Source of the DNA: an uncultured Nitrospirales bacterium
Lineage (GTDB): Bacteria; Nitrospirota; Nitrospiria; Nitrospirales; UBA8639
Length of the DNA stretch: 64,000 bases
Assembly: GCA_958295805.1 (NCBI GenBank)
Contig: OY282373.1
Location: forward strand, 1,087,001-1,151,000
Direction: 5' to 3'
This document shows positions 8,264-17,332 of this stretch, piece after piece (position 1 is the stretch's first letter; every line of letters begins with the position of its first letter). The translations under genes and the position numbers were made by a program. The notes beneath the pieces are model-generated. The model ran no database searches, was not told the origin of the DNA, and saw only the letters and a program-made list of their open reading frames with translations.

Positions 8264-9300
8264 GTGAGTCAACGATCGGGCTACGGGAGTGGTCGGACCC
8301 CAAGCCCCAAGAGATTGGCGCGACCGTTGAAGAATTTTTAACGCGACTGGGGGGGCCGACCTGGATTCATCTGTCCGGCCGGGATACGTCTCGAACGCGG
8401 GCCATGTCCACGTTGTTGCACGGGAATGAACCGTCCGGGGTGCGGGCGCTCTTTCAGTGGATCCGGTCGGGGACCCGGCCCACGGTGAACCTCGTCTGTT
8501 TTATCGGGGCCGTTGACGCCGCGCTGTCACCGCCGGGGTTTGCGTATCGGCAGTTGCCGGACTGCCGTGACTTGAACCGGTGCTTCCGCGTGCCGTTCGT
8601 GGGGCGAGAAGGGCAGCTCGCGGCCGAAGTCCTGGATCGTTTGCGCAAGGTCAACCCCGAAGCGTTAATTGATTGTCATAATACCTCCGGACGCGGTCCG
8701 GCCTATGGGGTGAGCACGCGACGGCATGACCCGCAAAAAGCCTTGACCGCCTTGTTTTCGGACCATCTGATCGTGACGGATCTCCGGTTAGGTACCTTGA
8801 TGGAGGCCACGGAAGAAGATTTCCCCACCATCACCGCGGAATGTGGCGGAGCCGGCGATGCCCGGGCCGATCTCACGGCACTGACCGCCCTCACGCGCTA
8901 CGCCACGGCTGACTCGTTGTGGAATGCCTCCCATCGGCACGATTCCGTGAAAATTTTTCATCATCCCATTCGGGTAGAACTTGGCGACGGGAAGCAGGTG
9001 GCCTATGGACCGGCCCCCGTCCCCGACGCGGATCTGACGCTGCGGGCAGACGCGGATCAGTTCAACTTCGGTATCCTGCCTCAAGGCGAGACCCTGGGCT
9101 GGGTTCGGGATTCCGATCTGAACGCCATTGCCGCCCGCGACGCCAAGGGGCGGAATCGGACCACGGAGATGTTTTCCGTGGTGGATGGTCGGCTCGTGGT
9201 GAGGGACGCCTCCCGAATTCTGATGATGACCACGAATTCTCACATTGCCAAAAGCGATTGCCTCTTTTACATGCTTCCCGTGGAATCTTCGGACGGATGA
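8245..9300 (+). CDS. Succinylglutamate desuccinylase/aspartoacylase-family zinc hydrolase
   Basis: The start at ATG 8245 lies inside the end of the previous gene and gives 351 residues; translation is probably coupled. Zinc ligands of the AstE/AspA family are visible: His59 and Glu62 in LLHGNEPSG and His145 in LIDCHNTSG, with the RDLNRCF substrate-binding segment at 108-114 and a probable catalytic Glu199 in TITAECGG. The family removes acyl groups from amino acids such as succinylglutamate or acetylaspartate. No arginine-succinyltransferase pathway genes are nearby, so an arginine catabolic role is unlikely. Pairing with the ligase-like enzyme suggests a private metabolite cycle. Confidence 0.8.
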   Translation: MDGAELSESTIGLREWSDPKPQEIGATVEEFLTRLGGPTWIHLSGRDTSRTRAMSTLLHGNEPSGVRALFQWIRSGTRPTVNLVCFIGAVDAALSPPGFAYRQLPDCRDLNRCFRVPFVGREGQLAAEVLDRLRKVNPEALIDCHNTSGRGPAYGVSTRRHDPQKALTALFSDHLIVTDLRLGTLMEATEEDFPTITAECGGAGDARADLTALTALTRYATADSLWNASHRHDSVKIFHHPIRVELGDGKQVAYGPAPVPDADLTLRADADQFNFGILPQGETLGWVRDSDLNAIAARDAKGRNRTTEMFSVVDGRLVVRDASRILMMTTNSHIAKSDCLFYMLPVESSDG

Positions 9301-9719
9301 GTCACGCGGAAGAAGCTAGACGGAATCCCTTGATTCCGGTAGGGTGTGCCGTTCTGGTCGTCCTGCTTATCCCTCTCTTTATCTATTCAATTGGCCCCGA
9401 AGGTCCGATCAAAAAAGACCACGTCGTGTTTTCCACGGGCAGCCATCGTGCCCACTTCGAAGATGAGACGCGCTATCGGGCCTTCGGGTATCATGGGTAC
9501 TGCATTCTTCAGCCGCGCGACCAGTTACTGGTTTTAGAAAGTGCAGAAGCCCGTTCGGACGATACGTATCTCGCACAAACAATCGGCCCGAGGAAACGAG
9601 AATTCCCTTCCTGTCCATCCCAATCGAAAGTCATTCTGCAAGCGCATCAGATCACCTTGAAGCCGGATACCTGGGGCGGATTCCAGGACGCCCTTGCCCG
9701 GCTCTTTTCATCGGAATAA
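9297..9719 (+). CDS. Small single-helix anchored protein
   Basis: The start ATG 9297 overlaps the previous stop in an ATGA arrangement. The 140-residue product has a short cytoplasmic N-terminus, one transmembrane helix at about residues 12-32 (LIPVGCAVLVVLLIPLFIYSI), and a roughly 105-residue extracytoplasmic part with two cysteines (in YCILQ and SCPSQ). I do not recognise the domain. It is third in a tightly overlapped three-gene unit with the ligase-like and hydrolase-like genes, so it probably serves the same process, possibly as a sensor or anchor. Confidence 0.7.
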   Translation: MSHAEEARRNPLIPVGCAVLVVLLIPLFIYSIGPEGPIKKDHVVFSTGSHRAHFEDETRYRAFGYHGYCILQPRDQLLVLESAEARSDDTYLAQTIGPRKREFPSCPSQSKVILQAHQITLKPDTWGGFQDALARLFSSE

Positions 9720-9743
9720 TTCCGTAGAATCCATTCCTTCATC

Positions 9744-9800
9744 CCTCCCCCCTTGAGGGGGAGGGTAAGGGTGGGGGGTGCCTTTTTTTGTCATTCAGAA
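9744..9800 (+). repeat. GC-rich hairpin repeat, copy 1
   Basis: The core CCCTCCCCC-CTTGA-GGGGGAGGG forms a 9-bp stem, followed by a G-rich tail, CCTTTTTTT and GTCATTCAGAAAA. The same 57-base unit returns at 10147. It may act as a terminator for the upstream three-gene unit. Confidence 0.8.
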
Positions 9801-10012
9801 AAGCACAACGACGACGAACCTACTGGGCAGCCCTATCCCACAACAATATCCTTAGATTGCTCGCTACCCAGGAATGCCATTCTGCAAAGGTTTCCTGGCG
9901 GGAGAGGACTTTCTCAATTTTTCCTCTCCAACCTGTGGAAATGCCGGCGGGGCCGCGGACGGTGTTCCATTTGAGCCGAGCGAGTGTCCTGAGTCGGTGA
10001 CGAGTATTCTGA

Positions 10013-10048
10013 CCCCCCACCCTGACCCTCCCCCTCAAGGGGGGAGGG
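10013..10048 (-). repeat. GC-rich hairpin repeat, inverted copy
   Basis: This is the reverse complement of the hairpin core and G-rich tail found at 9744 and 10147. The three copies within 460 bases could allow inversion or folding of the spacer. Confidence 0.75.
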
Positions 10049-10146
10049 AACGAGGGGACAATAGAAGTGAGAAAAGATTAACGTCTCTAAACCCACTGGT
10101 CTTCCCCTCATCCCCTTCGTCCCTCCTTGTGAGAAGCACGTATCAT

Positions 10147-10206
10147 CCCTCCCCCCTTGAGGGGGAGGGCTAGGGTGGGGGGTGCCTTTTCTTTGTCATT
10201 CAGAAA
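10147..10206 (+). repeat. GC-rich hairpin repeat, copy 3
   Basis: Direct copy of the 9744 unit, including the CTTTT and GTCATTCAGAAAA tail. Confidence 0.8.
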
Positions 10207-10314
10207 AAACCAACGCTGCCGAATCCCCCAACGGCCCTGCCCCGTAGAAACGAAAAGAATTTTTTGTCTTAAGCCCTTTTTGTGCGTCCGAATCTGACGC
10301 ACTCGCGTGCTAAT

Positions 10315-11907
10315 CTCCTTTCAGTATTCTCGCCCGCTTTGCGCCCGATGCACCACTTGTAAAATCGGGACTCGTCGCTGTTGAAGACGACGGCGACATG
10401 AGGCTCATTGATCGGTTGCGCCGGCTGGATTCCGTGCCGGGCGACGTTGACGTGCATCGCCTGCTGCTTGACGTGGCGTCTCCGAGCGAACTCGACTGGT
10501 CGGACTTCGATCACGTGGCGGAGGCTCGCGACCACGTTGAAAGCATCCTGAAAGGGGCACTCCGGACCGGCGCCTTGGGCGTGAACATCCTCGTGTATGG
10601 ACCGCCCGGGACCGGCAAAACCGAGTTCTGCAAGACGCTGTCCGCCCGGTTGGAGGTAAAGCTCTACAGCGTCGGCGAATCAGACGAGCACGGCGGCGAG
10701 CCCTCTCGCAACGAGAGGCTTCAGGAACTTCGGCTCACCCAGCGCCTGCTGGCTCCCGGTCACGAGTCAATCCTTCTCTTCGACGAAATGGAAGACCTGC
10801 TTGCGGATCAGGGTGTAGGTCGAGTGCTCAAGTTGTTCGGCCTCCCCGGACCCCGTGGCCAAGGCTCGAAGGTGTTCATACACCGGTTGCTTGAGCAAAC
10901 TCCGGTGCCCACGCTGTGGACCGCGAACGATGTCAGGGCAATCTCCCAAACCGTTCTGAGCCGCACGATGTTCGCCATGGAACTGCGCCAGCCGACGGAG
11001 CGAGTCCGGGCGCGCATCTGGGCGCGGCAACTCGCGCATCACGGCATCGAATCGGGAGAAGAAGAGGCATGCGCGCTAGCGACGGAGTTCGACGTGACGC
11101 CGGGCGTCGCGTCCGGGGCCACTGACGCGGCTCGACTCAGCGGCGGCGGCCTCACCGCGGTGCGCCGCGGAGTGCGCAGCCTGGCCCGCGTGCTGTCTGC
11201 CGAGAAGCCGCCCCAAGGGACGCCGGAGAAGTTCGACCCCACACTGATCAGTGCCAATGGCGACCCGGTCCGGTTCGCGGAACGTCTCGTGGAGAGCGGC
11301 AAACGACGTTTCTCCCTTTGCCTGCAAGGGCCGCCCGGTAAGGGAAAGAGCGTGTATGTCCGTTACCTTGCCGAACGCCTCGGTCTGGAAGTCGTGCAAA
11401 AGCGGGCATCCGATCTGATGTCGTGTTTTGTCGGGAACCGAACAACGGATTGCCGCGGCCTTCGCCGAGGCGCGCGACGCGGAATCGTTTCTGGTGTTCG
11501 ACGAAGCCGACTCCTTGCTCGCCGACCGGCGCTTCGCCGTGCGGACGTGGGAAGTGAGCCAAGTCAACGAAATGCTGACCTGGATGGAAACCCACCCCCT
11601 GCCGTTCGCCTGCACGACCAACTTCGGCGAACACCTGGACGACGCGACGCCCCGGCGCTTCACCTTCAAGATCGAGTTCGATTACCTCACCCCCGAGCAG
11701 GCAACGGCCGCGTTCCGCACCTATTTCGCCCTGACGCCCTAGGCGGAAGTCGCAACCCTCACGACCCTGACCCCGGGCGACTTCGCCGTCGTGCGCCGAA
11801 AAGCCGAAATCCTCAACCTCTTGCAGTCCCCAAAGGAACTCGCCGCCATGCTACGCACGGAATACGAAGCCAAACCCAGCAAATTGCGAAAAACAGGCTT
11901 CCGGTAG
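10315..11907 (+). pseudogene. Decayed two-domain AAA ATPase
   Basis: The open frame can be followed back from ATG 10398 through LVAVEDDGDMRLIDRL to an in-frame stop near 10312, so the N-terminal part is missing. The first AAA domain has Walker A GPPGTGKT near 10600 and Walker B ILLFDEMEDL near 10775. The second has GPPGKGKS near 11332, then the frame breaks at about 11431-11440 and resumes in another frame as EQRIAAAFAEARD with Walker B FLVFDEADSL. An in-frame TAG at 11740 interrupts the tail, which continues as TLTPGDFAVVRRKAEIL to the stop at 11905. Such ATPases often accompany WYL regulators, and a broken WYL gene follows. Three defects argue for a real pseudogene, although assembly errors remain possible. 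Confidence 0.75.
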
Positions 11908-11940
11908 TAAGTTTCACGGGCAGGGATAAGTTATCTTTGT

Positions 11941-12905
11941 TCCCTCTCCCCTGGCGGGAGAGGGCTAGGGTGAGGGGGAAGGGAAGAGCAGACCACGAAG
12001 TGCTGAACGGCTTATATGTGCTGGGCGCTGCATCACCCAAGCCGCAGCCTGTCGTGGCAGAAACTCGACGCGGTCATCCTTTGGGCATATCCGTGGGGTC
12101 GTTTGAATTCCACGACTGGGCGCCGTGAGGTCGTAGCTGCACGATCTCATCGCGCCTCCGGGCTTGGCGAGCCGGGCGCCATGAGATGGCGCGGCTACAG
12201 AGGAATAGATGCTTCACGTTCGGGTGAACAAGCCCTCGGAAGAAGGGAAGGATGCGTGATTTCCCTCCTCCCTCTCCCCTGGGGGAGAGGGCTAGAGCCT
12301 GCCCCCGCGAACGCGGGGGGTGAGGAGGGAAGGGAAGTGCAGACCACCAGGTGCTGAACGGCCTATGAGGGGCGCATCTCCAGCCTCTCCCGTTCTGAAA
12401 ATGTGTCGGACAAACGAAGACAGAATGCTGTCTCTTACGGGATACTTGAAGGTGATGAGCCGGGGCGCGGTGAGGTCGTAGCGGCGCGATCTTATCGCGC
12501 CTATGGGCTTGGCTAGTCGAGGCGCCATGAGATGGCGCCGCTACAAAGGAATGGATGCTTAGCGTTCGGGTGAACATGCATGCGGAAGAAGGAAAGGATG
12601 CTGGATTTCCCTCCTCCCTCTCCCCTGGCGGGAGATGGCTAGGGTGAGGGGGCTGAACGGCTTATGAGGGTGCGCATCTCCAGCCTCCATCCGTTCTAAG
12701 AGTGTGTCGGACAAACGAAGACAGAATGCTGTCCCTTTCTGTCATTCTGAGCGAAGCGAAGAATCTTTCACTGACTGATACATTGAGAATCACCACTTTG
12801 GCACGTTCTGGCATGTCGTTCGTAGCTGCGCGATCTTATCGCGCCTCCGGGCTTGGCGAGCCGAAGCGCCATGAGATGGCGCGGCTACAGAGGAATGGAT
12901 TTATG
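11941..12905 (+). repeat. Tandem array with about 345-base period
   Basis: The word GTCGTAGC with its following palindromic block (CGATCT-ATCGCGCC...GCCATGAGATGGCGCGGCTACA) recurs at 12130, 12475 and 12820. Between the blocks come a CCTCTCCCCTGG-type hairpin, GCTGAACGGCTTATG and GTGTCGGACAAACGAAGACAGAATGCTGTC-like words. A partial unit starts the array at 11941 and the last unit is cut short near 12905. Units have diverged by substitutions and small indels. A half copy of the palindromic block is also seen near 44047. Confidence 0.75.
12741..12767 (+). repeat. Dispersed repeat of the TCTGAGCGAAGCGAAG type
   Basis: One of several short copies in the 12-17 kb region. The repeat is widespread between genes of many bacterial groups; its core AGCGAAGCGAAG can pair with the CTTCGCT found in inverted copies. 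Confidence 0.7.
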
Positions 12906-12982
12906 AAATAGTTCTAAGATGCTTGGCGTTCTCTCATTGGTGCGTGGGCAATGGATGGGTTGGCGTAGTAGGAAGCAGCGAA

Positions 12983-13970
12983 ATGCGTTACGAGCGTGTT
13001 GGGGACATCGTGAAGTTGGCCATTCGCCTTCAGGGTATGGGAGGCGGATTGACCATTGACGACATCATGGACGAGTTCAGGATCAGCCGCCGCACGGCGG
13101 AGCGGATGCGCGATGCGGTTGAGGGAGTCTTTGGTGCCTTGGAGGAGGGAGAGAAGAGCGAGAGGCTGCGACGTTGGCGGTTTCAATCACCCACGGTTGG
13201 CCAACTTGTGCGCGTCTCGGCTGAGGAGTTGGCGGAACTCGAATCCGCTGCCGCGGGGCTGGACCGGGCCGGCCTTATGGAACTTGCGGCTTCGCTTCGG
13301 AACCTGCGCGTCAAGTTGCAGGCCATCTCACGGGCCCGCTCGTCTGATGAACGCGAATCTGCTCTGGAGATGCTCATGCGGACCGAGGGACTTGCCATGC
13401 GCGCCGGTCCGAGGCCGCGTCTTGAAGAGGGGCTACTCTCGGTCCTGCGCGAGGCCATCAAGTTCAGCCGCGTGGTCGAGTTTGAATATCTTGCGCAGGG
13501 GACTTGACGGCAACGCCCGCGGCGCGTCCAACCCTACGGGGTACTCTACGGAAATCGTGCGTTCCTGGTGGGGAACGACCGACTCGGACGGTGACGTGCG
13601 GCTCTGGCGTCTTGCGAACATGAGCGAGGCCCGGTCTTCCATGGAAAGATTCAAGCGTGACCCGGCATTCGACTTGCAAAACTACGCCAAGCGTTCATTC
13701 GGCACCTTTCAGGAAAAGCCGGTGGAAGTGGTCCTGCGCTTTAATGTTGACGCGGCGCGGGATGCGGCGGCGTTCCTGTGTCATCCCAAGCAGACCGCCA
13801 CCGAGAACGAGGACGGCTCAGTGACCGTCCGCTTCAAGGCGGGCGGCATTGAAGAAATGTGCTGGCACCTTATGACGTGGGGAGAGAGCGTCACGGTTAA
13901 GAAGCCGGCCCGCCTTCGCCGACGGCTGGTCGAGATGGGCTCATCGCTCGTGGCGCACCATTCCGCCTGA
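12983..13970 (+). pseudogene. WYL-domain transcription regulator, disrupted
   Basis: ATG 12983 follows AGGAAG. The N-terminal part is a winged-helix DNA-binding region (LTIDDIMDEFRISRRTAERMRD), followed by the WYL core. The frame meets TGA at 13505 after VEFEYLAQGT but continues sensibly as RRVQPYGVLYGNRAFLVGND. It then needs a frame change near 13590 to resume as DVRLWRLANMSEAR and the C-terminal extension ending VAHHSA. WYL proteins sense ligands and often repress phage-defence operons. The upstream AAA ATPase is also broken, so the pair has probably decayed together. The domain assignment is firm; the cause of the two lesions is inference. Confidence 0.8.
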
Positions 13971-14057
13971 GCGGGTCCTGTCCCGCGTGGTGCCGGCGAG
14001 TTGGAAACCCGGGTTCATGGCTCATGGAAAGAGACTTTTGCAACAATCTCTTTCTCT

Positions 14058-14124
14058 GTCATCCTTCGGCAGGCACTTTGAGGCTCAGGGAAACCTCAGG
14101 GCAGGCGCTTCGCTCAGAATGACA
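14058..14124 (+). repeat. Dispersed repeat containing GAGGCTCAGGG and CGCTTCGCTCAGAATGAC
   Basis: Copy of the intergenic repeat family that recurs at 14772, 14929 and 17093. It lies in a 222-base spacer between the WYL remnant and the exonuclease gene, in which I see nothing else. Confidence 0.7.
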
Positions 14125-14192
14125 TTTTTGCTCGGACTGACGTTTTCGTTCGGGATGACGTTTTGCAAAGGTCTTATAGGAGGGTAGAGGGC

Positions 14193-14699
14193 ATGTACAA
14201 TTTCGCGGCCATTGACTTTGAGATCGCCAATTATCGTTACGATAGTGCTTGTGCGCTTGGGGTGGCGTTTGTGCGAAACGGCAGCGTCGTGGACTTGAAG
14301 CGGTATTTGATTCGTCCGCCCACGAGTGAATTCTGGTTTACGGGTATTCACGGTCTGACGTGGGAAGACGTGAAAGACTCGCCCACGTTTGCCGAAGTAT
14401 GGAGGACGCTCGTTCCCTCTTTGACCGGTCTGGATTTTCTGGCGGCACATTGGTCATCGTTTGACCGTAGTGTCCTCAAAGCCTGCTGCGAAAGCCACGG
14501 TCTACGGCCACCCGAACAACCGTTCGTCTGCACCGTCCAGGTGGCTCGTTCCATCTGGAATATCCGTCCGACAAGGCTCCCCGACGTGTGCCGCCATCTG
14601 GACATCCCGCTCACGCACCACGAAGCAGGCTCCGATGCGACGGCCTGTGCGCACATCGTCATTGCTGCCACACAACGCGGCTGGCGCCCGTCTCAGTAA
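14193..14699 (+). CDS. DnaQ-like 3'-5' exonuclease (DEDDh)
   Basis: The start ATG 14193 follows AGGAGGG at 14178, giving 168 residues. Catalytic residues of the DEDDh family are present: Asp8 and Glu10 in AIDFEIA, an aspartate in AAHWSSFD, and His/Asp in THHEAGSDA near the C-terminus. The short single-domain form resembles stand-alone exonucleases related to DNA polymerase III epsilon, which trim 3' DNA or RNA ends. It stands alone between repeat-rich spacers inside the defence island. Whether it is a housekeeping enzyme or part of the defence set cannot be decided from the sequence. Confidence 0.85.
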   Translation: MYNFAAIDFEIANYRYDSACALGVAFVRNGSVVDLKRYLIRPPTSEFWFTGIHGLTWEDVKDSPTFAEVWRTLVPSLTGLDFLAAHWSSFDRSVLKACCESHGLRPPEQPFVCTVQVARSIWNIRPTRLPDVCRHLDIPLTHHEAGSDATACAHIVIAATQRGWRPSQ

Positions 14700-15146
14700 A
14701 AAGCGCGAAGCCCAGTGCCAAATGTCATCTTGTCCCGAAAGTTCCAGCATTTCCTGGACTGAACGAGATTCTTCCCTTCGAGGCTCAGGGCAGGCCCTTC
14801 GGTCAGAATGCCAGAGAGGGGATGAATGACAGAGAAGGGATGAGTCCATCGCAAATGTCATCCTGAGCGAAGCGAAGGAACTGCTTTTCTCTTTTTTGGA
14901 TTCTTCGTTTCTGTAATGAACCGATTCTTCCCTTCGAGGCTCAGGGCAGGCTCTGCGCTCAGAATAACAGGGGGAACCGTGTAGTTGTCTGTCAAGACGT
15001 TGCCCGGGGTGGACTCGAAGTGACTGAAAAATACGCGAGAGGCTTTCCCGTTGCTGCTCCTGTACAATATTCCGTCATTTTTCGACGATTTCTGACGACA
15101 TGCCATACGTTTACAAGCGCCGTTTGAGAAGAAGAAAGGAGTCAAA
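14700..15146. other. Repeat-bearing spacer upstream of mcrB-like gene
   Basis: About 450 bases with two types of dispersed repeat (14772-14812 and 14853-14971). A ribosome site AAAGGAG precedes the mcrB-like start. No other gene is evident. Confidence 0.6.
14853..14971 (+). repeat. Left direct repeat flanking the mcrB-like gene
   Basis: The block starts ATGTCATCCTGAGCGAAGCG, runs through AAGGAACTGCTTTT and TGTAATGAA, and ends with the GATTCTTCCCTTCGAGGCTC repeat and CAGAATAACAG. The same order of elements returns at 17006-17134 on the other side of the gene. Confidence 0.8.
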
Positions 15147-16925
15147 ATGAAAGAGATTTACAATTGGGTACCATGGTTCCGGGAGTTGGCGAGAAACATT
15201 GCAGAAGGGGGCGAAAAAGACCTGATTGACAAGGCGAAGGATGTGGATTGGGCAAAGGGTCGCGCGCTGCTTAAGCCTAAGTTTGGCGACGAAGGCATTG
15301 ATCCGTTTTCGTTCTTTTATTTTCTGGCTTCAAAAAATACTAAGAATCAGCGACCGATAGTATATCCGAGCGTCCACGGGAAATTTAACATTCAAACGGC
15401 ACGGCCAGATGAGAAACGGCCGGAGGACTGTTATATCTTTCCAACGCCTCCCCCTATGGCTGCGGCTCTTTTCCATGATGGGAAAACCTTTCACACCCCT
15501 CTGCTTTGGCGTTTGTTCAGGCAGGTGGTAGGGGATAATCCGAACATTGATCCAGAAGATTTTAAGAAAGTTTTGGCTATCAAAATTGTTGGCGTTACGA
15601 AATTGACTCAAGCCCTGTATTTGATAAATCCCGAATATTTCCTGCCCGTGGATGAATCAGCTAAGGTTGTATTAGAAGTTGTGGGAGCGTCACCATTTCC
15701 GGAGATAATGAAGAGAATTGAAGATGGTGGCTATGAAGAGTATGAGAAGGTTCTCAAAAAGCTAAAGAAAGAATTTCCAGAATGCCAGCCTTATGAAATC
15801 AGCACGTTTTTGCATTTGCAATCTTCTGAGCCATCGGAAATGAAAAAGAGTAAAAAGGGTAGCAGCACATATTCGGCTTTTGAAAAAACAGAGGGCTATA
15901 AATCTTCGTTTGATTTGATTGAAGGTTTGGCCCGTGAAAACGACAACCAGCCACCGAAACCAGGTCCCATGCAACATTCTTTGAACCAGATACTTTATGG
16001 TCCGCCAGGAACCGGTAAGACTTGGAACACTGTCAATTATGCCGTGGCGATTGCCGAAAAGAAGGATGTGGATGAGGTTGAAAAGGAGAAGCGTGAAGAA
16101 GTAAAGCAGCAATTGAAAGAGGGTCAGATTGCAATGGTGACGTTTCACCAAAACTTTACCTACGAGGATTTCATTGAAGGTATCAGGCCCGTTCTGGATG
16201 ATAAGAGCCGAGATGTTAAATTCGAACTGTCCAGAGGCATTTTCAGGGAGATTGCAGAGCGAGCTATCGATGACGAAGGAGAAAATTATGTCCTCATCAT
16301 TGACGAAATCAATCGCGGCAATATCGCCAAGATATTCGGGGAACTCATCACTTTGATTGAGCCGTCCAAACGGCTTGGCGGAGATGATGAGGCAACGGTT
16401 ACCCTGCCTTATTCCAAGGAATCTTTCGGCGTACCTGACAATCTCTACGTCGTCGACACGATGAATACCGCCGATCGTTCCATTGCCCTGTTGGATACCG
16501 CGTTGCGGCGACGGTTTGAGTTTGTCGAGATGATGCCGAAACTGGGTCCTGTTCGTGTGGACTTTGATGGTGTGAATTGTCGGAAGTTGCTGGAGGCAAT
16601 GAATAAACGGATTACTGTCCTTCTGGATCGGGAGCATCAGATAGGACATACCTATTTCCTGGACGTGGAGGATATGAATTCTCTGGTGCGAACGTTCAAA
16701 AACAAAATCATTCCGCTGTTGCAGGAGTATTTTTACGATGACTGGGAGAAAATCGATTTGGTGTTGAATGGAAATGGGTTTATTCGAGAAATTTCCTTTG
16801 AAGGTGGCCTGTTCAGAGATTCAGATTTGATTGATAGGGAGAGAAAGATTTATGAATTGCTCCCTGTGAACGACCCTGCATGGCGACAGCCGAAAAAATA
16901 CCAAACCATCTACAACCATGAATGA
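15147..16925 (+). CDS. McrB-like AAA+ motor protein
   Basis: A 592-residue protein preceded by AAAGGAG. The C-terminal part is an McrB-type AAA+ domain: Walker A GPPGTGKT near nt 16002, the FHQNFTYEDFIEG segment, Walker B VLIIDEINRGNIAKIFGEL near nt 16290, and the signature MNTADRSIALLDTALRRRF near nt 16460. In the known system McrB translocates DNA with nucleotide energy and drives the McrC nuclease. The N-terminal 280 residues, which should recognise the target, do not resemble the classical methylcytosine-binding domain; I see only an SSFxYFLAS-like helical region and a lysine-rich linker. A matching McrC-like gene lies downstream, separated by a repeat and two small ORFs. Codon junctions here lack the backbone ACGT preference, suggesting transfer. 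Confidence 0.9.
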   Translation: MKEIYNWVPWFRELARNIAEGGEKDLIDKAKDVDWAKGRALLKPKFGDEGIDPFSFFYFLASKNTKNQRPIVYPSVHGKFNIQTARPDEKRPEDCYIFPTPPPMAAALFHDGKTFHTPLLWRLFRQVVGDNPNIDPEDFKKVLAIKIVGVTKLTQALYLINPEYFLPVDESAKVVLEVVGASPFPEIMKRIEDGGYEEYEKVLKKLKKEFPECQPYEISTFLHLQSSEPSEMKKSKKGSSTYSAFEKTEGYKSSFDLIEGLARENDNQPPKPGPMQHSLNQILYGPPGTGKTWNTVNYAVAIAEKKDVDEVEKEKREEVKQQLKEGQIAMVTFHQNFTYEDFIEGIRPVLDDKSRDVKFELSRGIFREIAERAIDDEGENYVLIIDEINRGNIAKIFGELITLIEPSKRLGGDDEATVTLPYSKESFGVPDNLYVVDTMNTADRSIALLDTALRRRFEFVEMMPKLGPVRVDFDGVNCRKLLEAMNKRITVLLDREHQIGHTYFLDVEDMNSLVRTFKNKIIPLLQEYFYDDWEKIDLVLNGNGFIREISFEGGLFRDSDLIDRERKIYELLPVNDPAWRQPKKYQTIYNHE

Positions 16926-17332
16926 GATTCTTCGCTTCGCTCAGAATGACAGAGGAGGGTGAGGGACAGAGAAGAAGTGAGGGAGAGAGAGCAATGAGTC
17001 CGGTGGAAATGTCATCCTGAGCGAAGCGAAGGAACTGCTTTTTTCCTCCTTGTATCGAAGGTTTTACCTGGTCTTGTAATGAATGAGATTCTTCCCTTCG
17101 AGGCTCAGGGCAGGCGCTTTGCTCAGAATGACAGGGAAGGCGTGAATGACGGAGAAAGGCGTGAATGATGGAGAAAAGGTGAAGGACAGGGAAGGCATTT
17201 TTGCAAAGGTCTCCGCAAGGGAGAGGGATTTATTGTAATAACAAAGTCGATGGAATTGGACAAGATACCTGACCATGCTCGTTAGTTGGGTGGAGGCGGG
17301 TATTCTAAGTGTTGAGGAAGTTGAGGTCGGAA
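16926..17332. other. Repeat-bearing spacer downstream of mcrB-like gene
   Basis: About 400 bases holding a GATTCTTCGCTTCGCTCAGAATGAC copy at 16925-16950 and the right flank repeat at 17006-17134. The rest is purine-rich (GGGAGAGAGA) without coding evidence. Confidence 0.6.
17006..17134 (+). repeat. Right direct repeat flanking the mcrB-like gene
   Basis: Same element order as at 14853-14971: ATGTCATCCTGAGCGAAGCG, AAGGAACTGCTTTT, TGTAATGAA, GATTCTTCCCTTCGAGGCTC, CTCAGAATGACAG. The direct orientation would allow loss of the enclosed gene by recombination. Confidence 0.8.

Larger units (their letters stand above)
9720..10314. other. Non-coding stretch dominated by palindromic repeats
   Basis: About 595 bases between the membrane-protein gene and the ATPase remnant. 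It holds two direct copies and one inverted copy of a GC-rich hairpin repeat (listed separately). The sequence between them has no convincing coding frame; the short ORFs present are by-products of the repeats. Confidence 0.6.
11908..12982. other. Repeat-filled non-coding region
   Basis: More than 1 kb without a supported gene, almost entirely built from an approximately 345-base tandem repeat (listed separately) and one copy of a GTCATTCTGAGCGAAGCGAAG-type repeat. Open frames here are incidental. Confidence 0.65.

Noticed and set aside
8919-9296. Extension of the small anchored protein upstream to 8919
   Set aside because: This part overlaps the hydrolase gene in another frame without a signal; ATG 9297 with an ATGA overlap is the natural start.
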